NCBI GenBank assembly: GCA_001792895.1
Contig: MARA01000118.1
Coordinates: forward strand, 1-29,264
DNA: 29,264 bases
Direction: 5' to 3'
DNA from: Lentinus brumalis
Lineage: Eukaryota; Basidiomycota; Agaricomycetes; Polyporales; Polyporaceae
This document shows positions 20,696 through 29,264 of the stretch, piece by piece (position 1 is the first letter of the stretch; each line of letters begins with the position of its first letter). The position numbers were made by a program, and so were the translations under genes. The notes beneath the pieces were generated by a model that worked only from the letters and a program-made list of their open reading frames with translations, was not told the origin of the DNA and did not search any database.

Positions 20696-23439
20696 TCAGT
20701 CACCTTGGAGGAGATTAGTCAGTCTGTATGGGATACTATCATGGGGTAGTATACTGAGTGGGTTGGACGGGCTGCGCACGATTTCCGGGACAGATGCGCT
20801 GCCCGAGGCAGAGCCCGAGGATGCAGCGGCACTGTCCGTGCTCTACAGAGCCGCAGCAGAAGTCAGCAGAGTAAGCCCGAACGACCGTTAAGACACATAC
20901 ATCAATGGCTGTGTGGCGAGCCCGCCCGCGGCCCTGTGATCCTCCCCGGCCCCGGCGTTGCGCGGCAGGTGGTCGCCCACCGGTGGTCATACGGGCACTG
21001 CGGGACCGACGCCCGTAGCGCACCTGGAAAGAACATACAGCGTCAGTGAACGAACACCGCTGGTCGCTGGTCACGGCATACTGACAGGAGGGCCATTGGG
21101 GAGAGCACTGGGCTGGACCGCGGTGGGCGACCCCGTCGTATCAGTCACCAAAACGTCCTCGGTCTGCTCGACCACGGGCTGCGCGTGAAACAACGCGACG
21201 CCTGCGGGTTGGACGATCTGGGCGGGTGGGCGGTCTCCGAGCGGGCCCACCGAGTCTGCAACGGGGTCGGGAGAGACGGGAGGGGGGACGCCGGCCTGAG
21301 AGTCGGGATGGGTCACGACAAGAAGGGTTGAAGGAACTTGATCAACAGCCTGCTCCGTGTGGAGATGGTTAGGCAAGGGAGGACGTGCGGGGGAGACTGC
21401 CGAAGGACCCTCGTCAAGCCGACGATGGTTGCTGGACGGGGCCGCCGCAGAGGTGGTGTTGGACGCGCCCGTGCGCCCGCGTGCGCGACGCCACAGGTAT
21501 CCAAACGTCCATAGGGGACCCGAGGGATGAGGATGTCGAGCACTCGTAATCATCGTCGTCGCGAAGTCCCGTGAGCTGCAGAGCAGGGAGGGAACGTGCT
21601 GCCAAGGTTGCCCGAGAGGCTGACCCCGACCCCATTAGGATGGGCGAGGGCAGTGCGACGATCTCGCTGGACCAAGGAGGGGAGAAGGCTTGGGACGATA
21701 GGGAAGGAGAGGGATGATCTGCATTGGTGCCCGAAGGACCAGCAACAGGAGAAGTGGCTGGGGACACGGCACGCTCGCTCGGGCAATCAATGCGGCACCT
21801 CGGTACAATATCGGAACCGACGACACACATGACGCGAGCGGGGAAGCAAGGATGCTGCTCGTACGGTGCCGGAATGCGCATGTAATCCAGCATGCCGGGG
21901 TATCGGTGGACCACAGCTCGGAACGCAACATGTTCGCAGCGAGATCCCCTCGCCGCGGTGCTAAAGAGGGGCCAAGGTCAGTTGTGCGGGAAAAGGAGTG
22001 AAGTACTTGGAGCCGGGACATACCGAGGCGAAGTAGAGGATGGGACGAAAACTCAGGCTCGGGACGAGGATAGGAAGGAGTTATAAGGTTCTTCGCGAGG
22101 AGACTTTTGACAGTGAACGTAGTGCAGTTCAAGTCGTCGAAGACGGAGTGCAGTTTTGCGCCTTGTGGTTTCTTCTTATTGGAACTCTTGAGGAGGACGA
22201 ACGGAAGGCCGGTTGGAGTCTCCGGAGTGGAGGATGCGTCTTGGCCCGGGATTGCAATATGTTGACGGCGGCAGTAGTCCATAACTTGAGCGTGCAAGAC
22301 TTGCCACACCGGGCCGTCTCGCGGCAAGGTGACCGTGAAAACGAGCTTGTAGTGCACCGCCTGCCGTATGATGTCGTCGAACTGTTGCGGCGTCCATATA
22401 AATTCGGACTGTGGGTAAGATCCACGTTTCGGCTGGATTGACGGTGGCTAACAGGGGACAGGTGGGCATATTGGACGGTTGGGCATGCACGAAAGAACGT
22501 ACCTGGTACGGGAGGAGGAGAATCGTGAAAACCTGGCCCGTCGGATCGGTAATTGGGGGAGGGATACCGGCCGGAGCGCTATCGCCCAGCAAGCCGCCAG
22601 ACGGGGCCGGTGTGGCGGGCGTGCGTGAAGTGGACGAGCGCACCCGACCACTATTGGACCCGCGATGGGCGGTGGACATAGACATGCGAGCACGTTCCGC
22701 AGCTACCCGATCCGCGCTGGCCCATCGGCGATCCTGGGTGGACCCGGGCTCATCCTTGCGAACGGCATAGTAGGCTTCGATCGGCGAAGCCGCGGCGATG
22801 CTAGCCTGATCACCCACCATGGGAGACGAAGAAGTCACGGGAAGAGGGGCAGGCGCAACCGTGGGGTGTGTGGTGGCGAACTGCACGGGGGCGACCTGCG
22901 GAGGCGTGCTGGAGAGACCCGTGAGACGACGAGCAAATCACGCTGGTAGGGATGACTCACATTGTGGACGGATGACCGGGTCTCGCACTCACGAGGGCGT
23001 GGGCTCGGAGAGGTCCACCACAAAGCACAGGCGCTATCCCAGGTCAGCGATGTGCCTTCGATCGCCTGAGTATGGTGAGCACAAGTGGAAATACACAGTA
23101 ATAGGCGGGGGACTGACCACGACGAAACCTCCACAGTGGAAGGCTGCACTCCCCCCGCGAAGCGAAAGAGCGCTGCGTCCGACGAGCTCAGTGCTTCCCA
23201 TGCGGTGACTGAACCAAGCATGCTGACACGCAGAGCATGGCTCATCAGGCGTGAGGGCATACTGCGTGAAGTGAGCGGAGACGGGAATGAGACATCCGAC
23301 TGGTGGAATGGATGAAAAATCCTGGACTCACCTCTCGAAGGGTGTCGTTGACGAATACGACGAAGCCAGCGCAGCCACCGAGGGCTTCAGAGCATTGAGG
23401 GTGCATGCACGGACCACGGGCATGGTTGCAAGAGGTCAT
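20696..23439 (-). CDS. Uncharacterised Agaricomycete protein with Cys/His knuckles and an RGG-like tail
   Basis: Model: exons 23439-23332, 23261-23118, 23065-22993 (or to 22961), 22895-22503, 22408-22024, 21960-21086, 21023-20901 and 20842-20696; about 748 residues. The first 36 residues are Cys-rich (TSCNHARGPCMHPQCSEALG). Exon 2 carries C-S-A-C-Q-H-A-W-F-S-H and CGGFVV. Exon 3 carries a second possible knuckle, C-A-C-G-G-P-L-R-A-H, if one T of the run at 23022-23024 is extra; otherwise it reads in frame without the knuckle and uses a 65-nt intron. A Pro/Ser linker follows, then FTILLLPYQ, WTPQQFDDIIRQAVHYKLVF and the block CEHVAFRAVVHRYPGMLDYM. Exon 6 needs two opposite one-base corrections, near 21946-21949 and between about 21490 and 21545. 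The end is R/G-rich (RRGRGGSQGRGRARH), then Ser-rich. I recall similar proteins as lineage-specific hypotheticals in Agaricomycetes; function unknown. An upstream in-frame ATG lies at 23499. Confidence 0.62.
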
Positions 23440-23499
23440 ATTGGTAGGAGGGTGTCGCAGAGGGTGTACGACCTTGGAGTGACTGAAGTCGGAAGGCAC

Positions 23500-24599
23500 G
23501 AGCGAGAGATACGCAGGGGGGCGTATGAACCCCTCCGGTTTTTGATCGGTGGGACCCCGAATGCACCTCCAGCCGGATCATAGTTACGCGGCGGGCGATA
23601 TGCCTGCCGCGTGGCGAGCGGCGCATGGAGGGGAGGCGGAGAGAGCAAGTTCGAACAACCAAGGACAATGCCGGATAAAGCGGGATGTGGCTGTGGTAGT
23701 GCGAGGTGACGCCGCCGGTTGCCGTGACACATGGGCGCCTAGGTTGCCATGTTCATCCATGCGCGGCCACGGGCATCTATGGTCAACATGCAGTAAAGCT
23801 GGACTAACTTGGACAAAGGGCCGCATACAAGCATCCAGGCTCGCTTGGAAGGAGGGGAGATATGCAAATGTTTATCAGCGTTTATTGGGAGGTGAAGATG
23901 AGTAACACATACTAAAAGCTAGCAATGATGGACAATGACAGCAAACCAGCGGCGGAACATGCTAACTGCAGGAAATGAGTGGTGGAAGGTGATTGGGAAG
24001 GGTTGCCAGCAGTGAACAGCATTAATATGAGATAATTCACAGTGCATACGGATACAGGACAGCAAATACAAATGAGTCCTGTGCTACAGTGAATGCCAAT
24101 TCTTTATTGTCCCAAGAATCCCCTCATACTGCGCTGCATGAGCACGCCACTACTGATACGATATGTACTGCATCCAATCTGATAAGATGTGCTTGCAGGT
24201 ATTGCAGATACACGAGCGCCCGAACGCGACTCGGCTCGCCCTGGTCCGCAACGACGCCGATCGCCGACTCTTGCCCTGCGACTGCACAACGCGTGTCGAC
24301 GCCCCTTGCTCCCTGCTCGGCTCTCCGGTGCTGGTCTCTGCTCTCGCTCCACCCGCGCTGTCCTCGCTCTCGCCCGTGCCCGCATCTGCCCTCGTCTTCT
24401 CTGCCCAGCCTCCGCCCGCGCCTGCACACGCTCCAAGTCGTCTCCTCCGCTATTGCTGCCTGCACTCGCCTACCTGGTACGCACTGCACGCATACATCCA
24501 CTGCCGCGAGTCCACGCGCCTTCTGTTGCATGCGCAGGTGAGTCCGTCTCTTCCTCTATCCTCGCGCTGTCTATGGCGGCCCACTGCGCGCACTCCCGC
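23500..24599. other. Intergenic stretch, no gene supported
   Basis: It holds the probable promoter of the minus-strand knuckle protein (up to about 23.9 kb) and an AT-richer, repeat-poor part (23.86-24.1 kb). From 24.2 kb the plus strand becomes C/T-rich with several long overlapping open frames in all phases. That reflects composition rather than coding, so I do not call a gene before about 24.6 kb. Confidence 0.3.
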
Positions 24600-25075
24600 C
24601 ACTCTCTCCCGCATTTGCCAACACACGCGCTGCGCACGATGCAAGAGACCATTCCTCCCGCGCTTCTGGACGTCGTCTACACTCGCACGTCCGACGTACA
24701 CTTGGTCCACCATCCCGCATGCCGACTCCGAGGTATGTGCTCTTGTGCCTGCATCACATGCTCATCGCTACTCACCGTTTTAGGACCAGGTGTCTACGTC
24801 GACGTGTGACGCCTCGCTCTCGGTATTAGTTCTCTGCGCGAGCACCCCCGGGAGCAGGAAGAAATCCGCATATAGCGTATATTTGGGACCGGTGCGTACA
24901 GTACTCGGGTACACACTGGCCAATGTGAGTGCTCGTCGTCCATCTACCCGCACCTCACGTCATGAGCTCTCCATGCCCCGGAGACGTCGTGCGCACGCTT
25001 AAAGACGTCCTCGCTGTCCTGCCTCATCTCCACGCCGGTCACTGATGGGACTACAGGTATGTACCAGGTAACGTC
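24600..25075 (+). other. Cluster of exon-like stretches on the plus strand, unidentified
   Basis: A stretch ending at 24732 (..CARCKRPFLPRFW.. to HADSE) is followed by a strong GTATGTGC donor, a 51-nt intron with a TTTTAG acceptor, and a 47-codon stretch 24784-24924 in matching phase. That stretch reads DQVSTSTCDASLSVLVLCAS and, near its end, KKSAYSVYLGPVRTVLGYTL, and closes at a GTGAGT donor. A further protein-like piece, CPGDVVRTLKDVLAVLPHLH, lies at about 24973-25035. Splice phases agree for the first pair, so this is probably part of a real or decayed gene, but I could not find its start or end and recognise no family. Confidence 0.3.
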
Positions 25076-26489
25076 TACAGCACAGACCCGCTCGCCCGCC
25101 TACCAATCCAGACTCTCACGTCGCAACACGTTTGAAGTTACATACCCGGCGGAGTATGGCCATCGTGGTCACGACCTGCGACCGGGGCAATCGTGAGTCG
25201 CAGTCATGGCCCGGACGAGCAAGTCCACTCACCATCACATGCACGCTACGGTACTGCGGCGACACGCCGTGCAGGTGCCGGCGGCGATGAGCACGACTGA
25301 TGGGGGATGAGCAGAGCGCGGGAGGCGATGGCAAGATGAGAGGGAACACACAGGTGGGGAAGCGAGTGCTGAGCAGCGACGGCGTCCTCAGCAACGTACT
25401 TATACGCGTTGACTGCAGGACAAACACGGCACGCGTTGACGTTGACGGCCTCTCCGGGCTTTGTCCTGCATAGGGAAGCGACCGTACGTGTCGTGCACTC
25501 GTCGCACGCTGCTGCCCGGCGCGGTCCCAGTTCGGATCAGGGATCAGGAGCGCGTGCTTCGAGTGTATGTCGCGGCTCAGGTTCCTGGTTACTGGCGACG
25601 ACGGGTCGTGTCCTTCGACCTGCTGTAAGTACAGTATGTCCTCCACCCAGCTCTAGTCCCGCAGAGAGCAATACATCATACTTTCTCCCCAAAGCTCCAG
25701 CGCGTACCGAAGTACACGATTCCATGGTAAGTAGATGTGTGAGGACCTGCGCCCTTCCCACTCGCGACTAGTCTCGCCTCTCCGAGTCGATCTCGCCGGA
25801 CCCGAACAGACCTGAGACGAGTAGGACGGCGACCGCCCTGCTGCGACGAGATGGACGGCCTCATCGGCGTTCCTACGCTGCGTCCGACGTCGTGACGTCG
25901 GGAGGAACTCTCGTCGGTGCGTGTCTCAGATCTCTCTTCGGGCTGCTCTATGTTCGCATGTTGACGAAACTCATGCTCCCGGACGTTTCTGCAGCCCGAC
26001 GCTGTCGACTGGGAGCACGCTACACACGGAGGAGCGATCGCATACTCACAAAGCCAACGAGCAGGCCAAGGGACGAAGGTGCACGCACCGGAGTACTCGT
26101 ACATCGCACAGGCCCGGAGTCCTGCCAGTGATCTCGCGTCTCCGAGTCTGGGACCGTGACGTCGACAGCATGATCCAGACGCGAGCAGCGAAGGACGCGT
26201 CCGCGTGCTCTCCCGTCCAGTTGCCAGTTGCCAGGCCGCTCGGAGACGTCCGTAGAGTCTCCGGATCGAGGCTCGTGTCTGGTCTGTGAGTGCGCGTTGC
26301 TGCAATGTTGCGTGTAGTAGTACCGCGTCGCTGACTGACTCGCAGGGAAGGCACCGTGACGCTCGCGTGCAGGAAGTTGAACGCGAGCCGCGGCCGGCAG
26401 GCGCGTCATGCTACGTACCAGAGCAGTCTGAGTCTGCCCGGCGACGTCGGTCTAGGTCAGTCTTCCCAGGGCTGAAGCGACGCCAGCCT
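25076..26489. other. Stretch without a supported gene
   Basis: GC-rich sequence with long open frames on both strands, including one of 209 codons on the minus strand at 25676-26305. That frame is dominated by Arg, Ser and Pro without domain-like patterning, so I treat it as a compositional open frame. No RNA gene or repeat was recognised. Confidence 0.3.
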
Positions 26490-27742
26490 CGTTGTTCACT
26501 CGGGAAACGGGAAACCATCAAGGACCGCTGCGTCAATGCATGGCCGCGATCGCAGGAGGAGAGCCGGACACGAACACTACGGACGAGAGCGACGATTGGG
26601 CACGAGCATCGAACATGTTCGTCGTGTGTTCGTCGCTCGTCGAGACGTCACGGTCGGCCGGGATCTCCAACCCGCATAGTCAGGTGAGTAGACTGTCTTG
26701 ACGGTACTATGCTCTACTCACTTATGACTTGCATAAGTTCCACTGGCAGTATATGGCGACCTGCACCTGTTGAGGGCGACAGAACTCGGATGGCACGGGC
26801 TATGTTTCCGCTCCCGAGTAGGTAGAAGTGATTCACGAGCGTCGGGTGTATTCTTGCGCTCGTCAAGGCGTCCGAGTCCGGCTGTGTGCAATTCAATCGC
26901 AGGGTCTCCCAAGCGGCGAGTTCAACGCCGCGTTCGAGTCTAAGTGCCTGGAAGTAAGCTCATCAGACCCTCGTGCATGCTCACTCGTATGCTAGTATTT
27001 GACCTACAGGTCGTCAGCAGCGGCGTAGATTCACTTGTCCAAGCCGTCATGAAACTGAGATGCACACAGCCGCGCAAAGGGGCTCCCTGCGAGGCTGGGA
27101 GTAAGGGAGTACCGCAGCGTGCTTGCCTCGCTGCAGGTGTGCTCTTGCTATTGTGGAGGTGTGCTCTCGGCTGCGCGGGGGCAAGGTACTTCCCTCGAGT
27201 CTTGTACATGAATGCCAACATGCTTACCTTGATCTACGTCTCCCAGTCTGGCCCTCAACACGTCTCCAGTGCCCTCCAAGCGCACCCGGGCTCTCCAGTA
27301 CATCCTCCCGCGCGAGTCTTGGCAGAGCGACGAGTGAGTCCAACTCAGTTCGCTCATGATCGAGGCCTTTTGCCATCTTCGAAGCACTGATCAGTGTCCT
27401 TGTGTGAGGACGTGTTAGCATGAGGCGCAGAGCACTCACGGATTCTTGTTGTGTAGAAGGTCCTTAGTAATTCCAGTCAACTGCCTCCAGAGTTCATGTA
27501 AATGTCATAAGCGAGGAGGTCGGACCAGGGAAAGATTGAGTAGACTGCAGGAAGGACACGAGAAGAAGACTCAACCGAGCACGCTCGCGACAGTCTCGTC
27601 AGGCGCCCAGGTTGTCACGCCCATCCAGTCCGACCAGCTCATGCCTCAGAGTCGAACCAAGGCCTTTCAAAAAGCATTTTCGCACCAAGGAGAGCCTTTT
27701 ACCATGCTCTATGACCGGTTTATGGACTTACACGGCCCTTAG
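26490..27742 (+). CDS. Candidate multi-exon gene, unidentified
   Basis: A chain of plus-strand stretches reads like protein and mostly agrees in splice phase. The first (about 26490-26682) contains DTNTTDESDDWARASNMFVV and ends at a GTGAGT donor. The next reads YGDLHLLRATELGWHGLCFR and ends at about 26819. Then come 26903-26953 (GLPSGEFNAAFESKCLE), 27010-27185 (VVSSGVDSLVQAVMKL.. with a hydrophobic LLLLW) and 27247-27333 (PSKRTRALQYILPRESWQSD). Introns between the last three are 56 and 61 nt. A terminal stretch ends at a TAG at 27740-27742 and contains AFQKAFSHQGEPFTMLYDRF. The junction between the first two stretches and the entry to the last one do not close in phase, so the model is incomplete or the gene is damaged. 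No family or function recognised, and the start is not defined. Confidence 0.35.
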
Positions 27743-28120
27743 ATTCTAGCACACAATTCGAACCAGCATGGGCGCTTTGCTGCGACCAGCGTGATCCTAG
27801 ACGCGTGACATAACGCGCGTGTCGCGGTCGGCTTGCCGCCTTGGTGCACGTCCTAATTACTCGCATTCATACTCTTCTCCATGTCAAGGTGCATGAAGTA
27901 TTAAAAAAAGCGTGTATTGCCTGCACTACGCAAGTACAGTAGAAGATAAGTTAAATAGTAGACCTGGAGGAGAAAGCGAACGTCTAAGGAAAGATATGTA
28001 CGAACAGAATAGACGAATGTGTGTAAGTACTTTTGAGGACTATGCAGTCAGATTAGGCCAAAACGAGTGAGATGAACGAGCGAGGGAGGAAGGAGACTAG
28101 GGAACATAAATGGAGATAGT
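27743..28120. other. Convergent intergenic stretch, no gene seen
   Basis: About 380 AT-richer bases between the candidate plus-strand gene and the minus-strand gene at the right edge. It contains a short A run (ATTAAAAAAAG near 27899-27909). Nothing else was recognised; both 3' ends are expected here. Confidence 0.4.
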
Positions 28121-29264
28121 TCAACGCCTAGTGGGCCGCTTGGCCAGTATGGCCTGCGTGATATGGTGTACGATGCTCTTCCATGCATCGGACAGCATGG
28201 GGTTTCTATCGGGATGATACAACTGTGACTCCAGCGTGAGCAGAAATCGGAGAGTCATGGTAATTGCTTATCTTACCGATACTAGTACCATGTACTGACG
28301 ATGAGAACTGACATCGGACGGCGGCCAGTTGGCAGGCAGGGGATTCAGCGGATGATTGAACTTCTCGACGATGGTCTTCACGATGATACGCCATGTCTTG
28401 TCCCGAAGCTTCTGCGCGATGTCAACTGCAGTCGAATACGGGATATGGTTGATGAACTCCTCTGCCGCAGGTTCGGGCGATGCCTGACGCGGTGGGCTGG
28501 CAGGACGCTCCCGGTCTTCCATGCCTACACCTGTAGTAGCACGGGACTGTTCCGGTGCTGGCGAGCATGACTCGCGGTGGAACGCTGGAGGCGGAGAGGC
28601 GGCCTCGTACGAGTGGAACTTGAACCTGAAGTACGACTCATCATCATCCTCCGACGACGACTCGGAGCTCGCCGGGGCCTTCTCCTTGGCCTGTGTAACT
28701 CGCGGCTGTCAGCTCTCGTCCCAGCGCAGCAGTCGACGCATGTCGAAGCTTACCTTCCTTGAGCGTGCAGACTGCTCGTCAGTGTACTCGTCTTCAACTT
28801 GTTCACGCTCCTTATCCTGTGGTTTCGGTGAGCGGTGCATTGACTGGGGTGTGGACCGCAGTACGAACCTCACGGAATAGATCCAACTTCTTGGTGAGTT
28901 CCAGGCAGAAGACCTCGAGAATCTGTCTGATCTTGCTATAGTTGTGGTGTGAGTCGTCTATAACGTCCAGAAGAGGCCAGACAAGATCGGTGAGCACCGC
29001 CTCAACGCCATAGACTCCGCTCTTGAGAGCGAACCGCGTCATCTCCTTGTGGTCTGAGGTGTGACCAAACGCATCAGTGAGCACGCTGACGATGCGGTCG
29101 ACGCTACACCTCTCCAGCCAACTAGGCGTGATGAACTCGCGCATCTCGGTGGTCTTCCACTGCTCAGCCGTTGCGATCTGTACAGAAATGATGTTGAGTG
29201 TAATATAGCTCAGGACGCTCGAAGGAGTAAGGACTCACGTCCATATAGAACTCTGTCTTTTTGT
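28121..29264 (-). CDS. 3' part of an uncharacterised gene with an HPD motif in its last exon (5' end outside the window)
   Basis: Exons read from the edge: beyond 29264 to 29239, then 29177-28869, 28816-28754, 28690-28277 and 28222-28121, introns 52-63 nt, all in phase. The visible 270 or so residues begin ..KKTEFYMD and continue through a helical region (FALKSGVYGVEAVLTDLVWP, IRQILEVFCLELTKKLDLF), an acidic Ser-rich linker (SSESSSEDDDES), a Pro-rich part, and a C-terminal helical block (STAVDIAQKLRDKTWRIIVK). The last exon opens LYHPDRNPMLSDAWKSIVHH. The HPD triplet after a helix and before another recalls the J-domain of Hsp40 co-chaperones, and fungi have many divergent proteins with HPDK/R-N near an EW or AW. 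The rest of a J-domain is not evident, so this is inference only. Final residues are KRPTRR. Confidence 0.7.

Noticed and set aside
24189..24809. Overlapping 206-codon plus-strand frames in two phases
   Set aside because: Two phases are open over the same C-rich DNA, which shows composition rather than coding. Only the pieces bounded by good splice sites from about 24.6 kb onward were kept as candidates.
25676..26305. 209-codon minus-strand open frame
   Set aside because: Arg/Ser/Pro-rich without domain-like patterning in GC-rich DNA where several frames are open at once; no splice or start context supports it.

Overview
The window looks like nuclear DNA of a filamentous basidiomycete, most likely an Agaricomycete of polypore type. 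The reasons are genes broken by many GT-AG introns of about 46-75 nt, micro-exons, and families typical of this group: a FunK1 kinase, a Crinkler-like protein, a HRQ/DUF3445 protein, and lineage-restricted membrane and zinc-knuckle-like proteins. There are no bacterial operons. I built exon models by hand from splice signals, reading-phase closure and family motifs.

Left part (1-17.2 kb), gene-dense: a PEP-mutase/isocitrate-lyase superfamily enzyme (610-1955, +); a four-TM protein (about 2740-3862, +); a FunK1 kinase (4282-6710, +); a paralogue of the four-TM protein (7231-8284, +); a 13-exon MFS transporter (8430-10640, -), convergent with the paralogue; a HRQ/DUF3445 membrane-anchored haem-oxidase-like protein (11163-12865, -); a divergent Impact_N/UPF0029 protein (13443-14274, +); and a Crinkler-like protein with a ubiquitin-like N-terminus, a kinase-like C-terminal part and a GGR repeat tail (14888-17183, +).

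Middle part (17.2-20.7 kb): no gene that I can support. It holds a degenerate minisatellite of about 60 units with a strikingly regular 35-36 bp period (about 17.49-19.60 kb), a 213-bp tandem duplication inside it, and a separate 247-bp tandem duplication (19.90-20.40 kb) carrying splice-like signals on the minus strand.

Right part (20.7-29.3 kb): an uncharacterised eight-exon Cys/His-rich protein (20696-23439, -); two clusters of plus-strand exon-like stretches that I could not identify (24.6-25.1 and 26.5-27.7 kb); and the 3' part of a gene entering from the right edge whose last exon carries an HPD motif (28121 to beyond 29264, -).

In at least four otherwise good genes the reading frame breaks by a single base, often at a short homopolymer, whereas the MFS and HRQ genes close perfectly over 13 and 9 exons. 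Base-level assembly errors or recent gene decay could both explain this. The genes do not form an evident pathway; the most unusual object is the 35-bp phased array.
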